Shown in pieces: positions 26,125 to 35,246 of a DNA stretch of 64,000 nt (positions within the stretch are counted from its first letter, which is position 1; each line of letters starts with the position of its first letter). A program made the position numbers and the translations under genes. Where the stretch lies: the NCBI GenBank assembly GCA_963765625.1, contig CAVXXD010000006.1, positions 310,001 through 374,000 of the forward strand, in the 5' to 3' direction. This DNA is from CAVXXD01 sp963765625 (lineage in GTDB: Bacteria > Actinomycetota > Geothermincolia > Geothermincolales > Geothermincolaceae). The notes below the pieces were generated by a model, which saw nothing but the letters and a program-made list of their open reading frames with translations, did not search any database and was not told the DNA's origin.

Positions 26125-28192
26125 TTACGTGATACTGAAGGAGGCGCGCAGGGGCAGGTCCTCCTCCCGCGAGGATGAGCCGGCCAGCACCCGGTACACC
26201 CCTTTCTCAACCACCCAGGAGCGTGACTCCTCGTCGAAGAAAGCCAGGTCCGCCACGGCGATCACGAAGACGGCCTCGGCCGAGGTGCCCGGCTCCAGGG
26301 ATATCTTCCTGAAACCCTTGAGCTCCCTGGGCGGGCGCTCCACCCGCTCGCCGGGGCAGCCTATGTAGAGCTGGACGGTCTCTTCCCCCGCTCTCTCCCC
26401 GACGTTGGCCACCTTAACGGTAATGGTCACGGTTCCGCTTTCTTCCAGTTCTTCCCGGTCCAGGCCGATGCTCAGGTATTCGTACTCCGTGTAGCTCAGG
26501 CCGAAGCCGAAGGGGAAGGCGGGCTCGAGCCCTTCACGGTTGAAGAGGCGGTAGCCGTGGAAATAGCCGTATTCCAGTTCCCTGGCCTTGTTGTCGAAGG
26601 GTGGGAGCTGGCCTTCGGTGGCGGGGAAGGTGACGGGCAGCCGGCCGGAAGGGTTGAAGTCACCGAAGAGCAGGCCGGCCAGGGCACTGCCTCCCTCCAT
26701 GCCCGGGTACCAGGCCATGACCACGGCTTCCGCTGAGTCGATCCATTCCCGCATGGTGATGGCGGAACCGCCTTCCAGCACCACGATGAGACGGCTGGTC
26801 TCGGCGGCCACCGACTCGATGAGGTCGATCTCGGAAGGCTTGAGGCCGAGTGCGGTGCGGTCACCCCCCACCCTGCTCAGGGAAGAGAACATCTCCCCTT
26901 CGCCGTAGTAGTCGAATCCGGCGACCAGTACCACGGCATCCGCCTCCCGGGCGGCGCGGCGTACTTTCGCCGGGTTGCCGCCGTCCTCGAAGATCACGCG
27001 CACCCCTTCGCCGGCCCGCTTGCGGATGCCCTCCAGCGGGGTGACCGCGTAAGGCGGGCGCACCCGGCTCGAGCCGTGGTCTCCCAGGTTGGCCAGGCCG
27101 GCCAGCTTGCCGATGACCGCGACACTCGCGATGGCGGCTCGAGTCGAGGGGCAGGGCGCCGCCTTCGTTCTTCAAAAGAACCATGCCCTTGCGCGCCGCC
27201 TCGCGGGCCAGGCCGGTGTGCTCCCGGAAGACCGCCGACCCCGCCGCGCCGCCGGGGCGCACCACCGGGGCGAACCTCGCTTTTACCCGCAGCACCCGCG
27301 CCACCGCTTCGTCGATGAGGGCCTCGTCCACCTCGCCCCGCTTCACGGCGCGGCGCAGGGGGCGCCCGAACCGCCAGCGCCTTGGCATCTCCACGTCCAG
27401 CCCCGCCCTGACCCCGGCGGCGCCGTCCCGCACCCCCCAGACCCAGTCCGACATCACCAGGCCGTCGAAGCCCCATTCTTCTTTCAGTATCTCCCGCAGG
27501 AGGTGTCCGTTGTGGCCGCAGTACTCCCCGTTGACCTGGTTGTAGGCGCTCATCACCGCGGCAGCCCCGGCGTCCACGCAGCGCTTGAAGTGGGGGAGGT
27601 AGACCTCGCGCAGAGTGCGTTCCTCTATTCTCACATCGAGGAAGAAACGGGATCTCTCCACGCTGTTGCAGGCGTAATGCTTGACGCAGCCCATGACGTT
27701 CTCCTGCACCCCGCGCAGGGCGGCGGTGCCCATTTCACCCAGGTGGAAGGGGTCCTCGCCGTAGGTCTCCTGGGCCCGGCCCCACCCCGGGTGACGGAGA
27801 AGGTTGATGCAGATCCCCCCAAAGAAATCGGCCCCCCGCGACCTCGCCTCCATCCCCATGGCCCGGCCCACACGCTCTTCCAGCCCGGGGTCCCAGGCAG
27901 CGCCGCGCGCCATGGCCGCGGGGAAGCAGGTTGAATGGCCGAGGGTCACGCCGCGAGGGCCGTCGGTGAACTTGAGGGCGGGTATCCCCAGCCTGTCGTT
28001 GCGGCCGGAGTCGTAAGTCGTCCAGCCGTAGCGGAAGGCCATCACCGCCAGGGCCGCCAGGCCGATGTCGCCGGACATCTGCCCCAGCTTCTCCGCGAGG
28101 CTCATCCGGCCGACGAGCTCGCGGATGAGCTCTTCCCGCTCCTCCCCTTCCGTGGCCCTGGCCACATCCTCGAATGTAGTCTCCCGGGCCAT
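26125..28192 (-). CDS. GH3 family beta-glucosidase (one frameshift)
   Basis: ATG 28192 has AAGGAG 5 bases upstream and is preferred to the GTG at 28198. The product is about 690 residues. The (beta/alpha)8 domain has LKFTDGPRGVTLGHST, VKHYACNSVE, and the catalytic nucleophile Asp in FDGLVMSDWVWG. The alpha/beta sandwich domain follows (KGMVLLKNEGGALPLD, then after a frameshift near 27120 KLAGLANLGDHGS, FNPSGRLPVTFP). A fibronectin III-like tail (VKVANVGERAGEETVQLYIG) completes the standard three-domain GH3 layout. No signal peptide, so intracellular hydrolysis of beta-glucosides or related oligosaccharides is likely. Starts 2 bases after the rsgA stop, hence translationally coupled. Confidence 0.85.
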
Positions 28193-28194
28193 GC

Positions 28195-29259
28195 TCACTC
28201 CTTGGGCCTGCCTGTCTGCTTCTTGTAATGTTTGATGACGTGTCCGAAATCACGGTCCTTCCGCCGCTTCTCCAGCTCCGTCATCTCGAAGTATTCCGCT
28301 TCTTTTTTGAGTTTGAGGTAGTTGGCGTATCTCCCGGAGTCCAGCTCGCCGGATTCGACGGCCCCCCGCACCGCGCACCCCGGTTCGTGCTCATGGGTGC
28401 AATCCCGGAAGGCGCACCGGCCGGCCAGTTCGGCCACATCTTCGAAGGTGTCCTCGATCACGTCGCTCGAGGCCGCCATCCCCACCTCCCGCATGCCCGG
28501 GTTGTCGACGACGATCCCGCCGTTGTTCAGGAAATACATCTCCCGGGCCGTCGTGGTGTGCTGGCCTTTTCCGGTTTGAGAGCTGATCACCTCCGTCCGG
28601 ATGACCGCTTCACCGAGCAGCCGGTTGATCAGGCTGGACTTCCCGACTCCCGAAGAGCCCAGGAAGCAGCCGGTCTTCCCCCTGGGGATGCGGTCCGTCA
28701 ATCCCTCCAGCCCCTCACCCGAAGCGGCGCTGACCATGAGGACCTCACCGGCCTCAAACCTGTTCTCGATGCGGGAGCTGAACGACGAACGCTCCGGGAC
28801 GGAAATCAGGTCGATCTTGTTGAGGATGATCGCGGTCCCGATGCCCGCGTCCCAGGCCATGACCAGGTACCTCTCCAGGCGGTTCAGGTTGAAGTCGCGG
28901 TCGATGGACTCGACGATGAAGGCGACGTCGATGTTGGCGGCGATCACCTGGGGCTCCGGCCGACCGGCCTGTTTCCTCCTGAGCAGCGTCCTCCTCGGCA
29001 GGATGGCATGGATCATCGCCGGCCCCGGCTCCATCCCGGTCACAGCCACCCAGTCCCCCACCGCGGGGTAGTCCTCCCGCCCCAGCGCCGCGTGGGCCAG
29101 CCTCCCGGTGACCTCGGCCAGGCATTCCCCCTCCGGGGCGATTATTCTGTAAATCCCCTGGTACTCCGCCGCGACCCGTGCCACGGCGCAGCCTCCGAAG
29201 CCGGACGCCTCGCGCCCTTCTTCAAAGAAACCGTCGTATCCCAAGTCTTCCAGTTTCAT
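28195..29259 (-). CDS. rsgA: Ribosome small-subunit-dependent GTPase A
   Basis: ATG 29259 is chosen because GGAGGTTGAG lies directly upstream; further upstream codons lack family similarity. 354 residues. An N-terminal OB-fold (YRIIAPEGECLAEVTGRL, DYPAVGDWVAV) precedes a circularly permuted GTPase with G4 ILNKIDL before G1 GSSGVGKSSLINRLLG and G3 DNPGMREVG, then a zinc motif CAFRDCTHEHEPGC. This is diagnostic for RsgA/YjeQ, which assists late 30S subunit maturation and releases upon GTP hydrolysis. It is the first gene of a leftward pair with the GH3 glucosidase. Confidence 0.93.
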   Translation of the reverse strand: MKLEDLGYDGFFEEGREASGFGGCAVARVAAEYQGIYRIIAPEGECLAEVTGRLAHAALGREDYPAVGDWVAVTGMEPGPAMIHAILPRRTLLRRKQAGRPEPQVIAANIDVAFIVESIDRDFNLNRLERYLVMAWDAGIGTAIILNKIDLISVPERSSFSSRIENRFEAGEVLMVSAASGEGLEGLTDRIPRGKTGCFLGSSGVGKSSLINRLLGEAVIRTEVISSQTGKGQHTTTAREMYFLNNGGIVVDNPGMREVGMAASSDVIEDTFEDVAELAGRCAFRDCTHEHEPGCAVRGAVESGELDSGRYANYLKLKKEAEYFEMTELEKRRKDRDFGHVIKHYKKQTGRPKE

Positions 29260-29397
29260 CTCAACCTCCAATACCTGCATTCTATCATCCGCCGTACACC
29301 GCCCGTTCACTCGTTCGTTTCGTGAGGCGCACAGGACATCGGGTTTCAGGTGAAGAATACCCGATTGGTATAGCCGCATAAAGATCGATGGAGGTTA

Positions 29398-30135
29398 ATG
29401 ACATTGGAGCACATCGGTATCGCCGCCTGCAGCGCTGAGGGCGCGGCCCTCTGCTATCGCACCATCTGCCTGGAGGCGGCGGCTCTGCTGGGAAAATACC
29501 GGCATCCCGAGATTACCATGCACACCCACCCGTTCGACCTCTACATGGACCGTATCGAGGCTGGCGACTGGCAGGGGGTGGCCGACCTGATGCTCTCTTC
29601 CGCGGAGATACTGGCCGGAGCGGGGGCCGATTTCGTGATAAGCCCCGACAACACCATCCACCAGGCTTTCGGCCTGGTGGAGGTCAGGTCGCCGGTTCCA
29701 TGGTTGAACATCGCGCGCGAGGTGGCCCTGGAGGCGAAGCGTCGTCGCTACAAGCGCCTCGGCGTCATGGGCACCAGGTTCCTGATGGAAGGCCCGGTCT
29801 ATCCGGAGCAGCTTTCCAAGGTGGGCATCGAATACCGGATACCGTCAGCCGAGGATCGAGAGCGGATCAGCCACGTCATCTTCGATGAGCTGGTCTCCAG
29901 CTGTTGCGCGGACGAAAACCTCGCGTACCTGCTCGACGTCATCGGCAGCCTGAAAGGGCAGGGGTGCGACGCTGTCGTTCTAGGGTGCACGGAGCTTCCG
30001 CTGGTCATTACCCCGGAGGGATCCGCGCTGCCGACCCTGGACAGTACCCGGCTGCTGGCGAGAAGCGCGCTTAACAGATCGATCGGGGACGTGCCCTCCT
30101 TCTCCCGCGAGTTCAATTCAGAGGAGGCTGATTGA
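29398..30135 (+). CDS. Aspartate/glutamate racemase family protein
   Basis: ATG 29398 directly behind GGAGGTTA; 245 residues. The family's C-terminal catalytic motif is intact (DAVVLGCTELPLVI, with Cys). At the N-terminal site, where two-Cys racemases carry CxNT, this protein has ISPDNTIHQ, with Pro/Asp instead of Cys. The N-terminal IGIAACSAEGAALCYRTI also departs from the common IGxIGGMG start. It therefore belongs to the Asp/Glu racemase superfamily (PF01177), but may not be a two-base racemase; one-Cys relatives include decarboxylases and lyases. Substrate unknown. Confidence 0.75.
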   Translation: MTLEHIGIAACSAEGAALCYRTICLEAAALLGKYRHPEITMHTHPFDLYMDRIEAGDWQGVADLMLSSAEILAGAGADFVISPDNTIHQAFGLVEVRSPVPWLNIAREVALEAKRRRYKRLGVMGTRFLMEGPVYPEQLSKVGIEYRIPSAEDRERISHVIFDELVSSCCADENLAYLLDVIGSLKGQGCDAVVLGCTELPLVITPEGSALPTLDSTRLLARSALNRSIGDVPSFSREFNSEEAD

Positions 30136-30210
30136 CGTCCGCAAAAAGTGGTAGACTTGTCGGAACTGATTAAGACGCTCGCGTCGAGCAAGAACGGAAA
30201 GGATCACGAG

Positions 30211-30435
30211 ATGGCTGAGGGATACTTTGACGACCAGGTGGAGTTGGCGGTATTGGAGAGGCCCACCGGCGCCTTGAAAATCTCCATGCTCAAGGACGGC
30301 GCGGTGGACATCCGGACCATGTTCACCAACGACGACGGCGAACTCTTCCCCACCAAGAAGGGCGTGATTGTCAAGAACACCGAGATTGACGACCTGATGA
30401 AGGCTCTGCAGAAGGTAAAAGAAGGAAACGTCTAG
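30211..30435 (+). CDS. PC4/YdbC-like ssDNA-binding protein
   Basis: ATG 30211 gives 74 residues, the usual size for bacterial PC4-like proteins; an in-frame GTG at 30148 would add 21 residues but has no ribosome binding site. The core KISMLKDGAVDIRTMFTND then GELFPTKKGVIVKNTEIDDL fits the PC4/transcriptional coactivator p15 fold (beta-strands with 'vDIRxxY..dGe..PtkKGi', then a helix). Such proteins bind single-stranded DNA as dimers and act in transcription or replication. The neighbouring NHEJ operon makes a DNA-repair link possible but unproven. The stop overlaps the leftward reductase by 4 bases. Confidence 0.65.
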   Translation: MAEGYFDDQVELAVLERPTGALKISMLKDGAVDIRTMFTNDDGELFPTKKGVIVKNTEIDDLMKALQKVKEGNV

Positions 30436-31388
30436 GCTTCAAGCCGTGCGTCTATCCTCTCCCGCATCACTGACAGGTGGGGCGTCCTCACACCGAGCTG
30501 CTCCCCGGTAGCCAGCACGTCGTGGTAGATGCGGACCATCTCTTCGGGATTATCTTTCACGTGATTGGCCTTGAGAACACGCTGCCCGTATTCCGAGTCG
30601 AGGATACCGGCTGCGAACCGCTCCGAGTATTCGTCGGCCGGCAGGTCCAGGAAAGGCCGCGCATCGGGAAATCGAGACAGGTCCACGCCGCGCGCCTCGA
30701 GCACCGCGAAGGCGTCGCGAACCGCGTAAACCATAAACATCCGCATGGCCGGGTCACCCAGCAGCTCGGGCATACCGCCGCGATACAGAGCCGCGCTCTG
30801 CAAACCGGCATTGGTAGCATGATGGACCCACAGCCAGTTGATGATGTCATCCTTGAAGTCAGGCCGCAGGCCGGCCCGGCCGAATAGTTCCACGATGGTA
30901 TCGATGAGCTCCGGCGGGTTGCCGTCCATCCGTCCGAAGCGATAATCAGGGCGCATGTTGACCAGCAGGGTATCGCCGTCGAAGCCCCCGTTCACGGCGG
31001 AGTAGCCCCAGGCGTAACGCGACCGGGGCAGGAGCGCGTCCACCTCCCCCGGCCCGTCCCAGTTGGACGTGAACAGCAGGAAGGCGGCTTCCGGAGCCAG
31101 GTCCCGGTATTGCCGGACCGTCTCCACCACCTGGTAGTACCTGGTTGCTATCATAACCAGCTCGTAGCCATCTCCCGGGGAGATTCCATCCACCACCCGC
31201 GGATGGTAGACCGCCTGCCGGCGGCCCTGGCAGCCTTCGCGCAGGTCCAGCACGTCCAGCTTGATACCGGCCTCATACAACCGGGCTTTCCCCGGCCGGA
31301 CCACGTGGGCAACGTCAACTCCCGCTTCGCTCAGCGCCCAGCCGTGTATTATCCCGATATTGCCCATGCCCACGATAAGTGTCTTCAT
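30432..31388 (-). CDS. Ketopantoate reductase (ApbA/PanE) family protein
   Basis: 318 residues. The Rossmann start LIVGMGNIGIIHGWALSEAG, a variable middle with MIATRYYQVVETVRQY, and a C-terminal helical domain with INWLWVHHATNAG (position of the conserved Lys/Asn helix) fit the ApbA/PanE family of NAD(P)H-dependent ketoacid reductases. The usual catalytic Lys of the C-terminal domain ('K....N') is not obvious, so the activity may be on another substrate. It is the last gene of the ligD-ku-rseC-like operon, 9 bases after the previous stop, with no clear Shine-Dalgarno sequence. Confidence 0.65.
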   Translation of the reverse strand: MKTLIVGMGNIGIIHGWALSEAGVDVAHVVRPGKARLYEAGIKLDVLDLREGCQGRRQAVYHPRVVDGISPGDGYELVMIATRYYQVVETVRQYRDLAPEAAFLLFTSNWDGPGEVDALLPRSRYAWGYSAVNGGFDGDTLLVNMRPDYRFGRMDGNPPELIDTIVELFGRAGLRPDFKDDIINWLWVHHATNAGLQSAALYRGGMPELLGDPAMRMFMVYAVRDAFAVLEARGVDLSRFPDARPFLDLPADEYSERFAAGILDSEYGQRVLKANHVKDNPEEMVRIYHDVLATGEQLGVRTPHLSVMRERIDARLEA

Positions 31389-31397
31389 ATGGATATT

Positions 31398-31829
31398 CTA
31401 AGCGTCGTCGTCGTCTCCCGCCAACCTGAGCATGACCGGTTTGAGATTGGACTGCCGGGTCAGGCGCACCCCCACCCAGAAGAAGAAAGCCCCCGCCGCG
31501 ATCGCCAGGACGGCGCCCGTCGCCTGGGTGCTGATGTCGAAAAGAGGGGCTATAGCCAAGGCTCCCAGGGCATACCCGGCCACCAGGGCGATGACCGGAA
31601 GCCAAAACACCTTTACGTATGCCTTGTAGACCTTGCCGGACGGCATCTCCATGACCACCCGGTCACCCGGCTTGGCATCGAGGATGTTTTCCACCTCGAA
31701 GTCGATATCCTCATTCGGATCGCGGTTGGTCATCGCCACACAACCGGTGCACTGGCCACAGCGACCGTGGTCCACTCTTACCGAGGCATGTCGCCCTTTC
31801 ACTTTTTCGACAGTTCCACTGCACTTCAT
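31398..31829 (-). CDS. RseC/MucC-like membrane protein
   Basis: 143 residues; its ATG overlaps the ku stop by 4 bases (31826-31829). A small N-terminal beta domain has a cysteine cluster (GRCGQCTGCVAM), followed by NILDAKPGDRVVMEM, then two TM helices (VFWLPVIALVAGYALGALAI; TGAVLAIAAGAFFFWVGVRL). This is the layout of RseC/MucC (PF04246), linked to sigma-E and SoxR reduction or to electron transport. The cysteines could bind Fe-S. Its translational coupling to ku is unexpected. Confidence 0.7.
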   Translation of the reverse strand: MKCSGTVEKVKGRHASVRVDHGRCGQCTGCVAMTNRDPNEDIDFEVENILDAKPGDRVVMEMPSGKVYKAYVKVFWLPVIALVAGYALGALAIAPLFDISTQATGAVLAIAAGAFFFWVGVRLTRQSNLKPVMLRLAGDDDDA

Positions 31830-32632
31830 ATGGCAATCCCCTTCTTCTTTTCCGCCCTCACCTTGTCCAGGCTCTTCTCCAGGGCCGCCATCAGGTCGAC
31901 GACTTTGCCTTCCTCGAACCGGTCGGGCGGCGCGGCGATGGTCTCGCCCTTCGCCTTCCTCTCGACCAGTTCCCGCACGCCCTCCCGGTATTCTTCTTTA
32001 TACTTACCGGGCTCGAAGTCCCCCGCCAGCGCGTCGACCAGGTCGAGGGCCATGGCCAATTGCTTGTCGTTGACCCGCCCGTCCCCGGCTTCGAAATCCG
32101 CGGCGATCTCCTTCGGGCTGACTATCTCGTCGGCGAAGCGCAGTATCTCGAGGCAGATGACTCCTTCCAGCGGCCTCAAGGCCACCACGTACTCGTGCTC
32201 GTGAAAGACGAACGTGCCGACCCCGGCTCTTCCCCTCTCCACCATCGCCCGCAACAGTAGGGAGTAAGGCTTGCCGCCGCCTTCCTGCGGGACGAGGTAG
32301 TAGGGGCGATCGTAATAGATGGGGTCGACCTGCGAGATGTCGACGAAGTCGGTGATATCGATATTCCGGCTCTTCCCGGGCTCGAGCGCCAGCAGTTCGT
32401 CGTCCTCGACAAGTACGTACTGGTCGGGTGCGACTTCATAACCCCGGGCCGCCTGCTTGCGTTCTACTTCCTTGCCGTCCACCGGGCACACCAGTTTCTG
32501 CTTCAGCCTCGCCCCGTCCTCACGATGGAGGAGGTGAAAATGGACCGCCCGGTCCCTCACCGCCGTCACCAGGGCCACCGGTATGCTGACCAGCCCGAAG
32601 CTTATGTAGCCTTTCCACAAAGCCCTTGCCAT
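31826..32632 (-). CDS. ku: Non-homologous end-joining protein Ku
   Basis: 268 residues, the usual length. The N-terminus ARALWKGYISFGLVSIPVAL is the Ku signature, followed by HLLHREDGARLKQKLVCPVD, DITDFVDISQVDPIYYDRPY, YLVPQEGGGKPYSLLLRAM and LEILRFADEIV. The C-terminus is basic (LDKVRAEKKKG). It forms a ring-like homodimer on broken DNA ends and recruits LigD. It begins 7 bases after the ligD stop and overlaps the next gene, so it is the centre of an operon. Confidence 0.95.
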   Translation of the reverse strand: MARALWKGYISFGLVSIPVALVTAVRDRAVHFHLLHREDGARLKQKLVCPVDGKEVERKQAARGYEVAPDQYVLVEDDELLALEPGKSRNIDITDFVDISQVDPIYYDRPYYLVPQEGGGKPYSLLLRAMVERGRAGVGTFVFHEHEYVVALRPLEGVICLEILRFADEIVSPKEIAADFEAGDGRVNDKQLAMALDLVDALAGDFEPGKYKEEYREGVRELVERKAKGETIAAPPDRFEEGKVVDLMAALEKSLDKVRAEKKKGIAI

Positions 32633-32639
32633 CTATTCC

Positions 32640-34146
32640 TCACCCTTTCACTCGCGCCGCTTCCGGCAGTTCCTGCTCCATGGCCATCTCCTTCAGGAGG
32701 TCGCCGTCCTTCATCACCCGCTCCAGCACGTCGCCGGCCTCGAAGTGGAGCAGGGCCGGGTCCTTCTTCTCGACCGCCTCATCCAGCTCCTCCCAGCTTA
32801 CCGGGGCGGAGACCGTGGGCCTGGGCAGGGCGCGGAGGGAGTAGGCGCAGACCGTCGTCTTGTGCTCGTCGTTCTGGCTCCAGTCGATGAAGATCCTGCC
32901 CTTGCGCAGGTCCTTGCGCATGTTGGCCGTGAAGGCGTCCGGGTAGCCGCTCCTGCATCATCAGCGCCACGGCGTGCGCGAAGTCCTTGGTCTCCCCGAA
33001 GGTCGCCGGCGTGTTCAGGGGGACCAGGATGTGGAGCGCCTTTGCCCGCCGGACATCTTGGGGAAGCTCGCCAGCCCCAGCCCGGCCAGGACCTCCCGCA
33101 GCCTTCGGGCCGCGCCGGCGCTGTCGATGACGTCCATCCCCTCACCCGGATCGAGATCGAAGACGACCATGGTCGGCGTGGAGACGTCCTCTCCGCGGCA
33201 GAGCATGGTGTGCAGCTCCAGCGAAGCCAGGTTGGCCACCCAGACCAGGCCGGCCCGGTCCTCGATGGTGCAGTAGGAGACCACCTTGGTGCTGCCCGCC
33301 CTGGTCACTCCCATCCAGTCCGGCATGTGGCGGGGGCAGCTCTTCTCGTAGAAGAAGCCCTCTTCCACCCCGTTGGGGTAACGCTTCATGGTCAGCGGCC
33401 GGCCCGCCAGGTGGGGCAGGATATAGGGAGCGACGCCGATGTAGTAGTCGAGCACGTCGGCCTTGCTGAAGCCGGCCTGGGGATAGAGCACCTTGTCGAG
33501 GTTGGTGAGGGTGAGCGCCCTGCCGTCGATGCTCACCTCGAGCTTGCCCGGCTGCTCGGGAAGGTAGCCCTTCCCCGACGCTATCTCGTCCAGGGTCCGG
33601 CCGGTCAGGACGGAACCGGTCCTGGTCCAGCAGCGCGTCTCCGTCTTCGCTCGGCCTCGCCGTCCCGCATCTTCACCAGCAGCCAGGCTTCGTCGCCGCC
33701 CTCGCCTGGTGCGGGTCAGCGCGAACCCCCCTTTGAGCTTCTCTCCCTCGAGCCTCACTTCCACGTGGCCATCGCTCGATGTTGCCGGCGAGCGAGCCCT
33801 CCTTCTCCCCCGGCTTGAGGTTGATGAAGGTGCCCCGGTCCCACACCTCCACCGTACCGGCGCCGTATTCCCCCTTGGGGATCACGCCCTCGAAATCGGC
33901 ATAGGAGAGGGGGTGGTCCTCGGTGGGGACGGCCAGCCGCTTGTCCCGCGGGTTGTCGGAAGGGCCCTTGGGGACCGCCCACGACTTGAGCACCCCGTCC
34001 GACTCCAGCCGGAAATCGTAATGGAGGCTGCGGGCGGCGTGCTTCTGCACCACGAAGACGGGCTCGCTCCCGGATTCGGCCGCCGCGCCGGCCGGTTCGG
34101 GGGTCCTCCCGAAGTCTCTCTTCTTCCGGTATTCTTCCAGGTTCAT
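32640..34146 (-). CDS. ligD: LigD phosphoesterase-polymerase, without ligase domain (frameshifted)
   Basis: Starts at ATG 34144-34146 (MNLEEYRKKRDFGRTPEP). The first domain is a 3'-phosphoesterase (FVVQKHAARSLHYDFRLESD, LKSWAVPKGPS, VIPKGEYGAGTVEVWD). After several frameshifts (about 33000-33770) comes the primase-polymerase domain: LTNLDKVLYPQAGFSKADVL, FYEKSCPRHMPDW and VVFDLDPGEGMDV, the acidic DxD metal site. The end (KDLRKGRIFIDWSQN, then TVCAYSLRALPRPTVSAPV) is also diagnostic. The product would be about 500 residues. The ATP-dependent ligase domain of classical LigD is missing and is supplied by the divergent gene at 34233. First gene of the NHEJ operon. Confidence 0.85.
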
Positions 34147-34232
34147 TGTCCATGCTCTTATACTTTTCCCCCTTGGACCGCGCCATAACCTGAGGTGTTT
34201 AAGCGGTGCGGGATCAGGGATAAGAATCCATT

Positions 34233-35192
34233 ATGAAAAAGAAAGAATATCTTTCGGGCCTTCCGCGGGAGTTGAAGGGCGCCCTGGCCCGGTCCGGCCA
34301 GCCGGCCTGGATACAGCCCATGCTCGCCACCCTGACGGACAAGCGGTTCTTCGAGGAGGGCTGGATATACGAACCCAAGCTGGACGGGATGCGCTGTCTT
34401 GCCTTCAAGCAGGGACGGCGAGGTGCGGCTCTACACCAGGAACAAAAACTCCCTCAACGACCGCCACCCCGCTATAGCCGAGGCGCTGCGGAAGGCAGCC
34501 CGCGCAGCGAGTTCGTCCTGGACGGCGAGATAGTGGCTTTCGAGGGAGAACGCTCCAACTTCGCGTTCCTGCAGAAGGGCCGCAAGGGTGTCAATATCTA
34601 CTACTACGTCTTCGACATCCTCCACTTCGAGGGATACGACCTGACACGCATACCCCTGGTGGGCCGAAAGGCCCTGCTCGAGCAGGCCCTCACCTTCGAA
34701 AGTCCCATCCGCTTCCTCTCTCCCATCGTCCGGGGCCGGCGAAGGTTTCTTCAAAGAAGCGTGCGGCAAAGGGTGGGAGGGGCTCATCGCCAAGCGGGAG
34801 GAGAGCCTCTACGTCTCCGGGCGCTCGGCCGACTGGCTCAAGTTCAAGTGCATCAACCGGCAGGAATTCGTCGTCGGGGGATACACGGATCCGGGAGGGG
34901 CCAGGAGCGGGTTCGGCTCCCTGCTCCTCGGATATTACGAGGACGGGAGCCTCAGGTATGCCGGCAAGGTGGGGACGGGCTTCAACCAGCGGGCCTTGGA
35001 GGATCTCTACGCGGAAGCTGTCACGAGCGGAGAGGCCCCGGTCTCCGTTCGCTGACGAAATCGACGCCGGGGGCGTGCACTGGGTCGAGCCGGAGCTGGT
35101 CGCCGAGGTCGGCTTCAGCGAATGGACGAGGGACGGCCGGCTGCGCCATCCGCGGTTCATAGGGCCTGAGGGACGATCCGGACCGCGAATAG
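34233..35192 (+). CDS. Stand-alone ATP-dependent DNA ligase (LigD-type ligase domain, frameshifted)
   Basis: ATG 34233. The adenylation site is YEPKLDGMRCLAF, with Lys in KLDG. After a lost G in a G-run near 34418, the frame continues EVRLYTRNKNSLNDRHPAIA, then SEFVLDGEIVAFEGERSNFA, YYYVFDILHFEGYDL (motif IIIa/IV region), GWEGLIAKREESLYVSGRSA, DWLKFKCINRQEFVVGGYTD (motif V) and an OB fold with GKVGTGFNQRALEDLY. About five indels break it. A shift near 35172 makes RFIGLRDDPDRE the natural end, at TAG 35190-35192. It seals double-strand breaks with Ku and the LigD polymerase. It is divergent from them, with the shared promoter region at 34147-34232. Confidence 0.85.
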
Positions 35193-35246
35193 AGCGGCAA
35201 GGAAACGGGGTATATAATTGAACCGTCAATACGAGGGAGGGGTTTC

